DNA of 64,000 nucleotides from NCBI GenBank assembly GCA_023382335.1, contig JAMCPM010000010.1, positions 1 to 64,000 on the forward strand, given 5' to 3'. This stretch comes from Actinomycetota bacterium. Lineage in GTDB: Bacteria > Actinomycetota > Thermoleophilia > BMS3ABIN01. How positions within the stretch are numbered: position 1 is the stretch's first letter; the number at the start of each line of letters is the position of its first letter. The notes beneath the pieces were generated by a model, which was not told the DNA's origin, did not search any database, and was given only the letters and a program-made list of their open reading frames with translations. The position numbers were made by a program, and so were the translations under genes. Of this stretch, positions 32,225-41,030 are shown one piece after another.

Positions 32225-34558
32225 ATGCTAAATATAACCCGTAGAGATTTTCTTAAGCTGGGCGCTGCCAGCGCCGCCGTGCTGACGATCGAGAGCCAGT
32301 TGGGCCCGATCGCCAAGGCGGTCGAGTTGATCGAAGGCGGCCGTTCCGTCAACCGGACTTCCGGGTTGCCGCGTTCGTTCCTGCCCAGCACCTGCATGCA
32401 GTGCCCCGCCGGCTGCGGCAACATCGGTTACGTCGAAGAGAGCCGCCTGGTCAAGATCGGCGGCAACACCGTGCATATCAGCAATCAGGGAACACTTTGC
32501 GCACGCGGACAGGCCGGCATCAACGCCCTGTACGATCCCGACAGGCTGCTGACGCCGATGAGGCGCGTCGGCCAGCGCGGCAAGAATAACTGGGAATCGA
32601 TCACCTGGGATCAGGCCTACGAAGATGTCGCGCAGCACCTGACGGCGATCAAGGGCAATCCCGGCGGGTTAGTCTATATGACCGAGAACATTGCCCAGGA
32701 CAATCTGGGCCGCCGCTTCACCTATGCCTTCGGCTCGCCGAACGCTTTGGGGGCAGCGGGTGTCTATGACGCCAACAAGCTGGTCGCGACCGAGCTTACC
32801 TGGGGCGCCGCCGGCGACATGCCCGACGTCTCCCGCAGCAAGTACATGCTGGTTTTCGGGGCAAATCCACTGGAGAGCAATCCCCAGTTCGTCGGGCTCG
32901 CCCGCCGCATGATCGATGGCGTCCAGCGCAATCAGGCCAAGCTGGTGGTCTTCGATGTCAGGTTGACTAACACGTCTACACGTGCTAATGAAGCTTACTA
33001 CGTCAACCCGGGCACGTATGCACTGGTGGCGCTGTCGATGGCCAATGTCATCATGCAGGAAGGCCTGCATGACGCCGCCTTCATCCAGCAGTGGACCAAC
33101 GTCTCTCCGGGACAGCTGGCGCAGCATCTGGCCCAGTACACGCCGGAGCGCGCCGAGGCCGAGACCGGCGTCAGCGCTTTGGTCATCCGCCGGATCGCCA
33201 CCGAGTTCGCGACCACGAAACCGGCGACGACGATCAGCGACGCCATGCTTTCCGGCATGCCTAACGGCGTACAGAACGAGCGGGCGGTCATGCTGCTGAA
33301 CATCATCACCGGCAACATCGACGTCAAGGGCGGTCTCTGCATGCCGCGCCAGTACAACCTGGCCGAGCCCAATCCGGCGCCTCCGATCCCCGCGGCCAGT
33401 GTCCTGACCAATCCGCCGGACCTGCCGCTGGCGACGCAGCAGTCGATTCAAAGCGCCGTGCAGCTGATCAAGAACCGGAAATTCAACGTGGGCGTGCTCA
33501 TGACCCATGGTTACAATCCCGCTTATTCCAATCCGGACACAGGCACGGTCGAGGATGTCCTCAAGGACGAGACCCTGGTCCCGTACCATGTCGCGGTCAC
33601 GCCTTTCATGACCGAGACCGCGTTGATGGCGGACATCATTCTTCCCGAAACGACATACCTGGAGGACTGGAGCGCCGAAGTACGGTCTTCTCCCGAGCTG
33701 GTCCCGTATGTCTCGCTGCGCCAGCCGGTAGTGCCGCCCATGGACGGCGCCGTGTCATTCTTCGACATCGCCGTCCAGCTTGCCAGGAAGGTCAACGGCG
33801 GCATGGCTCAGTATTTTGCATTCAATTCTGTCAGCGATTATCTCAACGCGCAGATCGCAAGCGTCCCGGGCCTGGTCAAGGCCGGCGGTCTCGATTACCT
33901 GAAGCAGCACGGCTCCTGGTACGACCCCAAGACCCGGCCGAATTACGGATCTTTCAACGCCGGCGGCTTCAACACACCCAGCGGCAAGATCGAGGTTTCC
34001 TCCTCGAAGATGGCGGCGGCCAACTTCGCCGCCCTGCCGACCTATGAGCCGGTGGTGGACTTCAAGGACCTCAAGGACAGCGAACTGGTGCTGACTATTT
34101 TCGATACAGCCTTGCAGACAGATGGCAGGACGGCCAACTGCATGTGGCTCGATGAGATCCTTCACAACAATCCTGTCATGATCAATCCGGTGACAGCGGC
34201 CAAGCTTGGCATCAAGGACGGCGATCCGATCAAGGTGCTTCGTTCGGCCAAGGCCGGGGAAGCCAAGGAGCGTTCGCTCGAATCGACCGCTTTCCTGACC
34301 GAAGGCGTCCATCCGCAGGTGATAGCCATGGCCAACGGCGTTGGACACACCGCTTTCGGCAGCGTCGCCCAGGGAGAAAAAGTGAAGGTATCCGAGATCG
34401 ATAACGTTGAGCTCAAGGATCCGAACCTCGAGCTCGTCTGGTGGAAGGAAAAGAGCGGCATCGGCGTCAACAGCAAGCAGATCGTGCCGGCGGCGTCCGA
34501 TCCGATCGGCGGCGGGCAGTCCTGGGGCAACGTGGTTGTCACAGTCGCCAAGGCCTAG
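32225..34558 (+). CDS. Molybdopterin oxidoreductase, catalytic subunit lacking the usual Cys ligand
   Basis: 777 residues from ATG 32225 (AAGGAG upstream). A Tat signal (NITRRDFLKLGAASAAVL) directs export of the folded protein. One [4Fe-4S] motif is intact: C57, C60, C64 and C92 (CMQCPAGC ... LCARGQ). The bis-MGD-binding body and the C-terminal dinucleotide domain (TIFDTALQTDGRTANCMW) are of the PsrA/PhsA/TtrA/ArrA type. At the position where relatives have the Mo/W ligand Cys (pattern SLCxGSRL) this protein reads GVYDANKLV, that is Tyr181-Asp182. So either Asp ligates the metal, no protein ligand exists (as in arsenite oxidase) or no metal is bound (as in QrcB/ActB). Substrate unknown. Confidence 0.88.
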   Translation: MLNITRRDFLKLGAASAAVLTIESQLGPIAKAVELIEGGRSVNRTSGLPRSFLPSTCMQCPAGCGNIGYVEESRLVKIGGNTVHISNQGTLCARGQAGINALYDPDRLLTPMRRVGQRGKNNWESITWDQAYEDVAQHLTAIKGNPGGLVYMTENIAQDNLGRRFTYAFGSPNALGAAGVYDANKLVATELTWGAAGDMPDVSRSKYMLVFGANPLESNPQFVGLARRMIDGVQRNQAKLVVFDVRLTNTSTRANEAYYVNPGTYALVALSMANVIMQEGLHDAAFIQQWTNVSPGQLAQHLAQYTPERAEAETGVSALVIRRIATEFATTKPATTISDAMLSGMPNGVQNERAVMLLNIITGNIDVKGGLCMPRQYNLAEPNPAPPIPAASVLTNPPDLPLATQQSIQSAVQLIKNRKFNVGVLMTHGYNPAYSNPDTGTVEDVLKDETLVPYHVAVTPFMTETALMADIILPETTYLEDWSAEVRSSPELVPYVSLRQPVVPPMDGAVSFFDIAVQLARKVNGGMAQYFAFNSVSDYLNAQIASVPGLVKAGGLDYLKQHGSWYDPKTRPNYGSFNAGGFNTPSGKIEVSSSKMAAANFAALPTYEPVVDFKDLKDSELVLTIFDTALQTDGRTANCMWLDEILHNNPVMINPVTAAKLGIKDGDPIKVLRSAKAGEAKERSLESTAFLTEGVHPQVIAMANGVGHTAFGSVAQGEKVKVSEIDNVELKDPNLELVWWKEKSGIGVNSKQIVPAASDPIGGGQSWGNVVVTVAKA

Positions 34559-34561
34559 AAG

Positions 34562-35230
34562 GTGATCGGGTTGACAGCGGCTCCAAAGGGAGCTGAGGGG
34601 CCGGAGCTGGAGATGGCCCGGGCGCGGGCAGCATTATACGGCCTGGCGTCCCGGGTGTTCAGCGACAAACCTTCGGCGGCCATGATCGAGGGCCTGAAGA
34701 GCCCGGAGATGGTCGAGTCGCTGGCGGCATTTGAGATTTCATTCGACGAGGAATTCCTCGCCGGGGACGCGGAAGCGCAGGCAGGGGAACTGGCGGTTGA
34801 ATACGCCAGGCTTTTCCTCGGGGCCGGTGAGCATATCGCGCCTTATGAGTCGGTTTTCAGCCGCGGCTGGGGCGAGGAAGTGCCGCAGTTGTGGGGAGAG
34901 GCGACAGTAGCCGTGGCGAGGTTTTATGACGAGGCGGGCCTGGAGCTGAAATCGGGCCGGACGCCGGATCACCTCAGCCTCGAGCTGGAAGCAATGGCGA
35001 TGCTGGCTGAATGCGAAGCCGCCCGGCGCGAGTCGGGAGATACGGCGGGAGCAGCCGGGATCGAGGAGCTGCAGAACCGGTTTTGCCGGGAGCACCTGAT
35101 CGTCTGGGTGCCTGAGATTTGTGACGCGGTCAAGGAGCGGTCCAGAAGCAGTTTTTACGGCAGCATGGCCGCACTGACCGAGAGCCTGGTGCGTTTGCAC
35201 TGCGGCGAGACGGATGGGCCAGCTGAATAA
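34562..35230 (+). CDS. TorD/DmsD-like molybdoenzyme chaperone
   Basis: 222 residues from GTG 34562; TTG 34571 is a plausible alternative with AAGGTG upstream. All-helical TorD family: ARAALYGLASRVFSDKPS at the N-terminus, the conserved EYARLFLGAGEHIAPYESVF box (E-Y-x-x-L-F ... PYESV), and DHLSLELEAMAMLAECE. These chaperones bind the Tat signal and help insert the molybdenum cofactor before export. Its position three bases after the catalytic subunit gene implies that the partner is a real cofactor-binding protein even though the usual ligand is absent. Confidence 0.9.
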   Translation: MIGLTAAPKGAEGPELEMARARAALYGLASRVFSDKPSAAMIEGLKSPEMVESLAAFEISFDEEFLAGDAEAQAGELAVEYARLFLGAGEHIAPYESVFSRGWGEEVPQLWGEATVAVARFYDEAGLELKSGRTPDHLSLELEAMAMLAECEAARRESGDTAGAAGIEELQNRFCREHLIVWVPEICDAVKERSRSSFYGSMAALTESLVRLHCGETDGPAE

Positions 35231-35257
35231 TTAGCGTAAAGGGAGGAAGACAGATAA

Positions 35258-36034
35258 ATGAAGATTCCTAAGCTATCAAAACCGGTTTGGGCGCTGGTCG
35301 GAGTCGGCGTGCTGATTTTGGCGCTGTCGCCGATGGTCATGCTCGCCCATTACACCACCACGAATCCGAGGTTCTGCCTTACCTGCCACGGAACGGGCGA
35401 AACAGCAAACGTCGGCCTTCCCTCCAAGGTGCACCCTGATTACAGTGAGGTCGGCTGTCTGGATTGCCATGCCGAGAACGGCGGCCACTTCGTCACTGAC
35501 GGATACAAGACCGGCTTCATGGCCGAGCCCGACCGCGTCAGCGTCAACTGCATCCGCTGCCACGAGAGCATGACCACCAAACACGACACCGTAGATTTCA
35601 AGTCCAATGTGAAAGACATCCGCATCCCGCACGACGAGCACCTGGCTTTTGGGGCCGTCTGCGCCGACTGCCACCGCAACATCGCGCACGATCTGAACCT
35701 CAGCAACCAGACCAACCGCCCGAGGATGGCCTACTGCTTCCAGTGCCACCCGAGCACCGACAAGTGCGACAAGTGCCACCCGAATGGTCCGCCGGCCGAG
35801 AAGACGACCATACCGCCGCCGGCCAAGCGGCCCGAGGTTCCTTCAGCCGATTCGGCCAGGGCGACCTTCGAGCAGGACTGCTCCAAGTGTCACGCGCTCT
35901 ATCCGATCACGCTGCATAACAAGACCGAGTGGGCGGCGGTCGTGGACCGCATGTCCGGTTACACGGGCGCCGACATCACCGCCGACGACAAGGCCCTGAT
36001 CCTGTCCTATATAGACGAGACGGCGCGGCCGTAG
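35258..36034 (+). CDS. Heptaheme membrane-anchored cytochrome c
   Basis: 258 residues, GGGAGG before ATG. One N-terminal membrane helix (about 10-32) and seven CxxCH motifs: CLTCH, CLDCH, CIRCH, CADCH, CFQCH, CDKCH and CSKCH. The first six hemes resemble NrfH/NapC-like electron-transfer domains; a Pro-rich hinge (about residues 180-195) joins them to a separate C-terminal monoheme domain with TFEQDCSKCHALYPIT, the layout of small class I cytochrome modules. It closes the operon and probably exchanges electrons with the molybdoprotein or the 12-heme protein outside the membrane. Confidence 0.92.
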   Translation: MKIPKLSKPVWALVGVGVLILALSPMVMLAHYTTTNPRFCLTCHGTGETANVGLPSKVHPDYSEVGCLDCHAENGGHFVTDGYKTGFMAEPDRVSVNCIRCHESMTTKHDTVDFKSNVKDIRIPHDEHLAFGAVCADCHRNIAHDLNLSNQTNRPRMAYCFQCHPSTDKCDKCHPNGPPAEKTTIPPPAKRPEVPSADSARATFEQDCSKCHALYPITLHNKTEWAAVVDRMSGYTGADITADDKALILSYIDETARP

Positions 36035-36062
36035 CGCAAGAGCAGTGAAATCAGCTGAATGC

Positions 36063-36090
36063 GGGCGGGCCCGGGAGGGCCCGCCCTTAT
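36063..36090 (+). terminator. Terminator of the respiratory operon
   Basis: GGGCGGGCCC (36063-36072), loop GGGA, GGGCCCGCCC (36077-36086): a perfect 10-bp GC stem 29 bases after the heptaheme cytochrome stop, followed by a short pyrimidine run (TTATCTTCC). Confidence 0.8.
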
Positions 36091-36319
36091 CTTCCCGCAA
36101 AATCGATCTTGCGCTGCCGGCGAGCTTCCCCTTAATAAAACTAAACAGACTCCTATTGACCTGTTTGTCCGTTGCTGCTATCATTTCCACCTCGCTTCCC
36201 CCGGAAGCGTTTTTTTATTCCGGGGAAAGGGAAGCCAATCTATAAGCCAGCTAATTCCCTGGAAAGTGCGGAAGATCTGGCCTGACAACAGTCCCCAGCC
36301 GGACAAGGAAGTGCTGCAG

Positions 36320-37978
36320 ATGCCGGCTCCACCAGAAAGAAAGAAAAGCGTACACGTGATCGGACATACGACACCGGACACCGATTCCGTCTGCTCGGCG
36401 ATCGGCTACGCTCATTTCAAGAACCTCACCGACAAGCGCTACATTTTCACGCCGGCGCGGGCCGGCCACATCAACGAAGAGACCAAATTCGTGCTCGACC
36501 GCTTCGAAGTCGCGGTGCCGGTCGAGGTCGAGAGCCTGAGCCCTTCGGTAAGCGACCTGGAGATGCACCGTCCCATCACGGCCCACGAGCGCGATTCGGT
36601 GCATGCCCTGGCGCGGCTGATGCGCGACAAGGGCGTAAGGACGCTCCCGGTGGTCGATGACTCGCACCGGGTGCTCGGCATCGTCGGCCTGCGTGACATC
36701 GCCCAGTTCAATACCGCCAGCGCCGGCATGATGGACCTGTCGGAGACTCCCATCAGCCTCGACATCTTCCTCAAGACCGTCGACGGCCGTGTCGTCGCCA
36801 ACTCCGGCAAGGCCGAGTCCATCAAGGGCGGCGTGCTAGTGGCCTCGATGCAGCGGGCAACCCTGTTGGGCACCATGCACGAGGGCGACATCATCATCGC
36901 CGGCGACCGTCAGGAGGTGCAGCTCGACTGCATCCACGCCGGCTGCTCGGCGCTGATCGTCACCGATGCTTCGCCGGTCAGCCCGGAGGTCGTCCGCGTG
37001 GCTGAAGAAAAGGAAGTGCTTGTAGTCTCCTCGCCGCATCCGGCCTTTGCCACCGTGCAGCTGCTATTGATGTCGGAGCCGGTGTCTTCGATCATGGCGC
37101 CCAAGCCCGCTACGGTGGGCCTGTTCACTCCCATCGCCGAGCTGCGCAAACGCGTGCTTGATTCCGACTACCGCTCGGCCGTGGTCGCCGACAGCGACGA
37201 CCGGCTGATCGGCTTTGTCACCCGTACCGACCTGCTGGACCCGGTGCGCAAGCGAGCCATCCTGGTGGACCACAATGAGATCTCCCTGGCCGTTGACGGC
37301 ATCGAGGAGGCGGAGATCCTGGAGATCATCGATCACCACAGAGTAGGCGACATATCAACGGCGGCGCCGATCTACGTGCTCACCGATCCGCTCGGAAGCA
37401 CCTGCACCATCGTGGCGCGCGAGATGTTCCTCTACCAGATAAACATCCCCGCCGAGATCGCGGCGCTGCTGCTGTCGGGGATCCTCTCCGACACGCTCAA
37501 CCTGACGCTCTCGACCACCACGGAGCCGGACCGGGAATACGCCGGCCGCCTCGCCGAGCTGGCAGGCATCACCATCGAGGAATACGCGCGTGAACTGCTG
37601 CACGCGAACATCAACATCGAGAACAAGACGGCAGCCGAGCTGGTCGCCGCGGACTTCCGCACTGTCAATCTGAGCGGCAAGAAACTCGGCATCGGCCAGA
37701 TGATGGTGCTCGACTGCGAAGATATCGAGCTCAGGGAAGGCGAGATCCTTGAAGAGCTGGAACGGCTGCGGAAGGCAAAGAGCTACGATCTTGCGGTCAT
37801 GCTCGTGACCAATCCCCTCATCGCCGAGTTCGAAAGGGTGCTGGCGGCCGGCGAGACCTGGATCATCGAGAAGGCCTTCAACTGCGAGGTAAAGGGCGGC
37901 CTCTGCCGCGTGCCAGGCGTGATGTCGCGCAAGCGGGACTTCATCCCGGCGGTGGGGAAAGTGCTGGGGACGGCATAA
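36320..37978 (+). CDS. ppaC: CBS/DRTGG-containing manganese-dependent inorganic pyrophosphatase
   Basis: 552 residues from ATG 36320 with AAGGA upstream; an earlier in-frame start has no support. Family II pyrophosphatase of the DHH superfamily: GHTTPDTDS (H16, D20, D22) at the N-terminus, then a regulatory insert of about 230 residues containing two CBS domains (MHRPITAHERDSV...RTLPVVDDSHRVLGIV and SSIMAPKPATVGLF...) with a DRTGG domain between them, then VDHNE, IDHHRVGD and the DHHA2 domain ending RVPGVMSRKRDFIPAV. It hydrolyses pyrophosphate using Mn2+; in CBS-PPases adenine nucleotides regulate activity. Monocistronic here. Confidence 0.95.
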   Translation: MPAPPERKKSVHVIGHTTPDTDSVCSAIGYAHFKNLTDKRYIFTPARAGHINEETKFVLDRFEVAVPVEVESLSPSVSDLEMHRPITAHERDSVHALARLMRDKGVRTLPVVDDSHRVLGIVGLRDIAQFNTASAGMMDLSETPISLDIFLKTVDGRVVANSGKAESIKGGVLVASMQRATLLGTMHEGDIIIAGDRQEVQLDCIHAGCSALIVTDASPVSPEVVRVAEEKEVLVVSSPHPAFATVQLLLMSEPVSSIMAPKPATVGLFTPIAELRKRVLDSDYRSAVVADSDDRLIGFVTRTDLLDPVRKRAILVDHNEISLAVDGIEEAEILEIIDHHRVGDISTAAPIYVLTDPLGSTCTIVAREMFLYQINIPAEIAALLLSGILSDTLNLTLSTTTEPDREYAGRLAELAGITIEEYARELLHANINIENKTAAELVAADFRTVNLSGKKLGIGQMMVLDCEDIELREGEILEELERLRKAKSYDLAVMLVTNPLIAEFERVLAAGETWIIEKAFNCEVKGGLCRVPGVMSRKRDFIPAVGKVLGTA

Positions 37979-38074
37979 GAGGCAGTGCTGCGTGGGCCGA
38001 GAATATAACCTCAAGCACGAAAGTACCTCTTCTCTTCCTGGTGCACTCTCTACCGATAGGGTTAGAACTGGGTT

Positions 38075-39868
38075 ATGAAAATCAGTGACTATGCTTTTTT
38101 GTCTGACTGCCAGTCGGCCGCTCTGGTCAGCCGGGACGGCTCCATTGACTGGTACTGTGTGCCGCGCTTCGACTCCCCCACCGTTCTCGGCCGTCTGCTC
38201 GACCCCAATGCCGGGCACTGGCGCCTGTGCCCGGCAGATGAGTATCAGGCCGAGAGGTCCTACGTGAAAGAGACGCTGGTGCTGAAAAACGTTTATACCA
38301 CTGACAGCGGCTCTGTCGAGGTGGTCGAGGCGCTGGTGCTTGATTCCCGCTCCGGCGGGGATGACATCGGCAAGGAGGTCCCGCACCTCCTCGTGCGCAA
38401 CGTGCGCGGGCTCGAGGGCTCCGTGGAAATGGAGATGGCGTTCCGGCCCCGCTTCGAGTATGGGTTGACCCATCCCCACTTCCGGAAGGCCGAAAAAGGT
38501 TATATCATCGTCGGCGGTCCCGTGGAGCTGGAACTGTCGGCGCCGGTGGAGATCGAACTCGCGGAAGGCGACGCCGTGGCCCGTTTCTCCGTGGCGGCCG
38601 GCGAGACGGCCGGCTTCAGCCTGGTTTTCAGGGCTGGCTTCCGGGAAGAGCCGATGCCTCCTCCGGACGTGAAAAAGGTCATTGAGGAAACCGTGGCCGC
38701 CTGGGAGTCGTGGACGGCGGCTCACGATAAATTCGAAGGTCTTTATGCAGAAGCAGTCAAGCGAAGCGCCCTGGTGCTCCAGGGCCTCACCTTCATGCCC
38801 AGCGGTTCCCTGGTGGCGGCCGCCACCACCTCGCTTCCCGAGGTCATGGGCGGGGATGCCAACTGGGATTACCGCTTTACCTGGCTGAGGGACGCCAGCA
38901 TGACGATGCGGGCGCTGTGGGTGACGTCCTGCCCGGACAAGCCAGAGCGTTTTTTCGACTGGATCAGCCGGGCCAGCGGACGATTCGGCCTGGAAGCGGT
39001 GCAGATCATGTACGGCGTCGAGGGCGAGCGCGACCTCACCGAGCACGCCCTGTCGCATCTGTCCGGCTTTGCCGGCAGCAAACCTGTGCGCATTGGCAAT
39101 GACGCCTGGAAACAGAAACAGCTGGATGTGCTGGGCGAGGTTCTAAACGCTGCCTACATCCTGCGCGAGCGCCTGGGAGAACTCGACGACTGGGACCGGG
39201 AGCTGCTGATCATCTTCGCCGATCGCGCCGCATCCAGCTGGCAGGAGCCAGATGCCGGCATCTGGGAGGCGCGCGACCGGGAGCGGCACTATACGCTTTC
39301 CAAGGTGATGTGCTGGGTAGCGCTGGACCGGGCGGTGAAGCTGGCCGTCCTGCTCAAGGCTGACCGCGAGCAGCGGCAGCGGTGGGCCCGGGCCCGGGAG
39401 GAAGTGCGAGCGGCGGTCATCGAACGGGCCTGGCACCCCGAAGTCGGAGCCTATACCGGCGCCTTCGGCTCAGACCGTCTGGACGCGGCGCTGCTCCTGT
39501 TGCCGCTGGTGGAATTCCTGCCAGCTACCGACATGCGCATGCGCGCCACCATCATGGCAATAGAGCGAGAGTTTTGCCAAAATGGCCTGGTGCGGCGTTG
39601 GCAGGAGGAGAAAAATGGTTTCATCATCTGCAGCTACTGGTTGGTGGAATGCCTGGCGCTCATGGGCGACGTCGAGCGGGCCCGCGAGATTTTCGAACAG
39701 GTGACGGCGTTGGCCAACGACCTTGGCCTGATGTCGGAGATGGCTGACCCGGATTCAGGAGAGCTGCTGGGCAATTTCCCCCAGGCCTTTTCCCATGTGG
39801 GCCTCATCAATGCGGCCTGGCGGCTGACAATGTCTGCCGGCGATAGGGATAAAGAAAAAACCGGGTGA
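38075..39868 (+). CDS. Glycoside hydrolase family 15 enzyme (glucoamylase/trehalase-like)
   Basis: 597 residues. N-terminal beta-sandwich (about 1-220: ISDYAFLSDCQSAALVSRDGSIDWYCVPRFDSP) and (alpha/alpha)6 barrel (about 230-590). Motifs: GGDANWDYRFTWLRDASMTMRAL, catalytic acid region DAGIWEARDRERHYTLSKVMCWVALDRAV and base region LLGNFPQAFSHVGLINAA, with both Glu positions in place (E in GIWE; GxFPQAFSH form typical of bacterial GH15). Bacterial relatives of this size act on trehalose, starch or dextran; cytoplasmic since there is no signal peptide. The substrate cannot be chosen from sequence alone. Confidence 0.9.
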   Translation: MKISDYAFLSDCQSAALVSRDGSIDWYCVPRFDSPTVLGRLLDPNAGHWRLCPADEYQAERSYVKETLVLKNVYTTDSGSVEVVEALVLDSRSGGDDIGKEVPHLLVRNVRGLEGSVEMEMAFRPRFEYGLTHPHFRKAEKGYIIVGGPVELELSAPVEIELAEGDAVARFSVAAGETAGFSLVFRAGFREEPMPPPDVKKVIEETVAAWESWTAAHDKFEGLYAEAVKRSALVLQGLTFMPSGSLVAAATTSLPEVMGGDANWDYRFTWLRDASMTMRALWVTSCPDKPERFFDWISRASGRFGLEAVQIMYGVEGERDLTEHALSHLSGFAGSKPVRIGNDAWKQKQLDVLGEVLNAAYILRERLGELDDWDRELLIIFADRAASSWQEPDAGIWEARDRERHYTLSKVMCWVALDRAVKLAVLLKADREQRQRWARAREEVRAAVIERAWHPEVGAYTGAFGSDRLDAALLLLPLVEFLPATDMRMRATIMAIEREFCQNGLVRRWQEEKNGFIICSYWLVECLALMGDVERAREIFEQVTALANDLGLMSEMADPDSGELLGNFPQAFSHVGLINAAWRLTMSAGDRDKEKTG

Positions 39869-40001
39869 AGCCGGCTCTGGGCCGGATTAGAGGCGCCGCA
39901 CGGCTCAGCCTTGGCGCCGGCCCCCCGGCTGTCAACCGCCCGGATGCGTATCTGGACCGCCCGTCATGGGGGTTAGCACTCGTTGGCTTGACACCTGGCA
40001 G

Positions 40002-41030
40002 CTAGTAGGCCTCATCGTCTTTCGTAACCTCTTCTTCCCGCAGACGGTCCCTGAAAACACCGAAAACCCAGAGTTGGTAGCCAATGACCAGGGGCATAAA
40101 AACGATCAGCATGACGGCCATGATCCGTAGCGCGTAATCACTGGCAGCGGCATTGGAGATTGTTACGCTGTAAGTACCGCTGATAGTTGCAGGCAGGAGG
40201 TTCGGATACAAGCCAACGGCCCCAAAAAAGACGAGCATGACAACGGCGAGGCTGGATGATAAAAAAGCCGCCAGGTGGTTTTTTACCAGCAGGAAGTATT
40301 TGACGGCTGCCAGAGCGATAATTCCCGTCGCCGGCACGATGAACCATGCGGGGTGGTTGACATAATTATCGTAAAGCCTGGTCGCATAGCCTGTGTAAAT
40401 GGCAAATGCGGCTGCAATAGCCGCGAGCGCATACCAAGCCAGCCCGGCAGCCGCCACCGCTTTGCCCTCCAGCCCGCCGTTCGTCTTTACCCCCAGCCAC
40501 AGGGCGCCGTGATGCACGAACAGAACCAGAAAGAATATACCGGTAAGCAATCCGTAAGCATTGAAAAAAGACGCAAATGATCCCTGGAAGCCGCTGGCGC
40601 CCAAATCCAGCCCCCTGAACAGGTTGCCGAATACGACGCCGAATAAAAAGGCGGGCATGATGCTTCCCAGCGTAAAGGCAACATCCCAGGTCTTACGCCA
40701 GCCGCTGCCCTGAAGCCTGCTCCTGAAGTCAAAGACCACCCCCCGGAAAATCAGAGCGGCGATCAAGATTCCGAATAGGGAATAAAAACTGCTGAAGATA
40801 ATGGCGTAGGCGGCGGGAAAAGCTGCGAATGTCACGGCGCCGGCAGTGACCAGCCAGACCTCATTGCCGTTCCAGACCGGTCCGATGCTGTTGATCATCA
40901 CCCGCCTTTCAGCGTCGCTCCTGCCCAGATAGGTGAAAAGGGCGCCAACGCCGAAATCAAAGCCGTCCAGCATGAAATAAACGGCCCAGAGAAAACTCCA
41001 AAAGGCAAACAACAGGATCCGAAGGTCCAT
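40002..41030 (-). CDS. cydB: Cytochrome bd ubiquinol/menaquinol oxidase subunit II
   Basis: 342 residues, eight or nine membrane helices. The N-terminus LRILLFAFWSFLWAVYFMLDGFDFGVGAL and RRVMINSIGPVWNGNEVWLVTAGAVTFAAFPAAYA are diagnostic for CydB. Together with CydA it makes the high-affinity terminal oxidase that reduces O2 to water at low oxygen tension using quinol. Its ATG directly abuts the CydA stop, so the two are one operon. No cydX-like small gene or cydDC assembly transporter is present nearby. Confidence 0.96.
   Translation of the reverse strand: MDLRILLFAFWSFLWAVYFMLDGFDFGVGALFTYLGRSDAERRVMINSIGPVWNGNEVWLVTAGAVTFAAFPAAYAIIFSSFYSLFGILIAALIFRGVVFDFRSRLQGSGWRKTWDVAFTLGSIMPAFLFGVVFGNLFRGLDLGASGFQGSFASFFNAYGLLTGIFFLVLFVHHGALWLGVKTNGGLEGKAVAAAGLAWYALAAIAAAFAIYTGYATRLYDNYVNHPAWFIVPATGIIALAAVKYFLLVKNHLAAFLSSSLAVVMLVFFGAVGLYPNLLPATISGTYSVTISNAAASDYALRIMAVMLIVFMPLVIGYQLWVFGVFRDRLREEEVTKDDEAY

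Noticed and set aside
37355-39058. 567-codon minus-strand frame
   Set aside because: It lies opposite the pyrophosphatase and GH15 genes, whose motifs are clear; long antisense frames are expected at this GC content.
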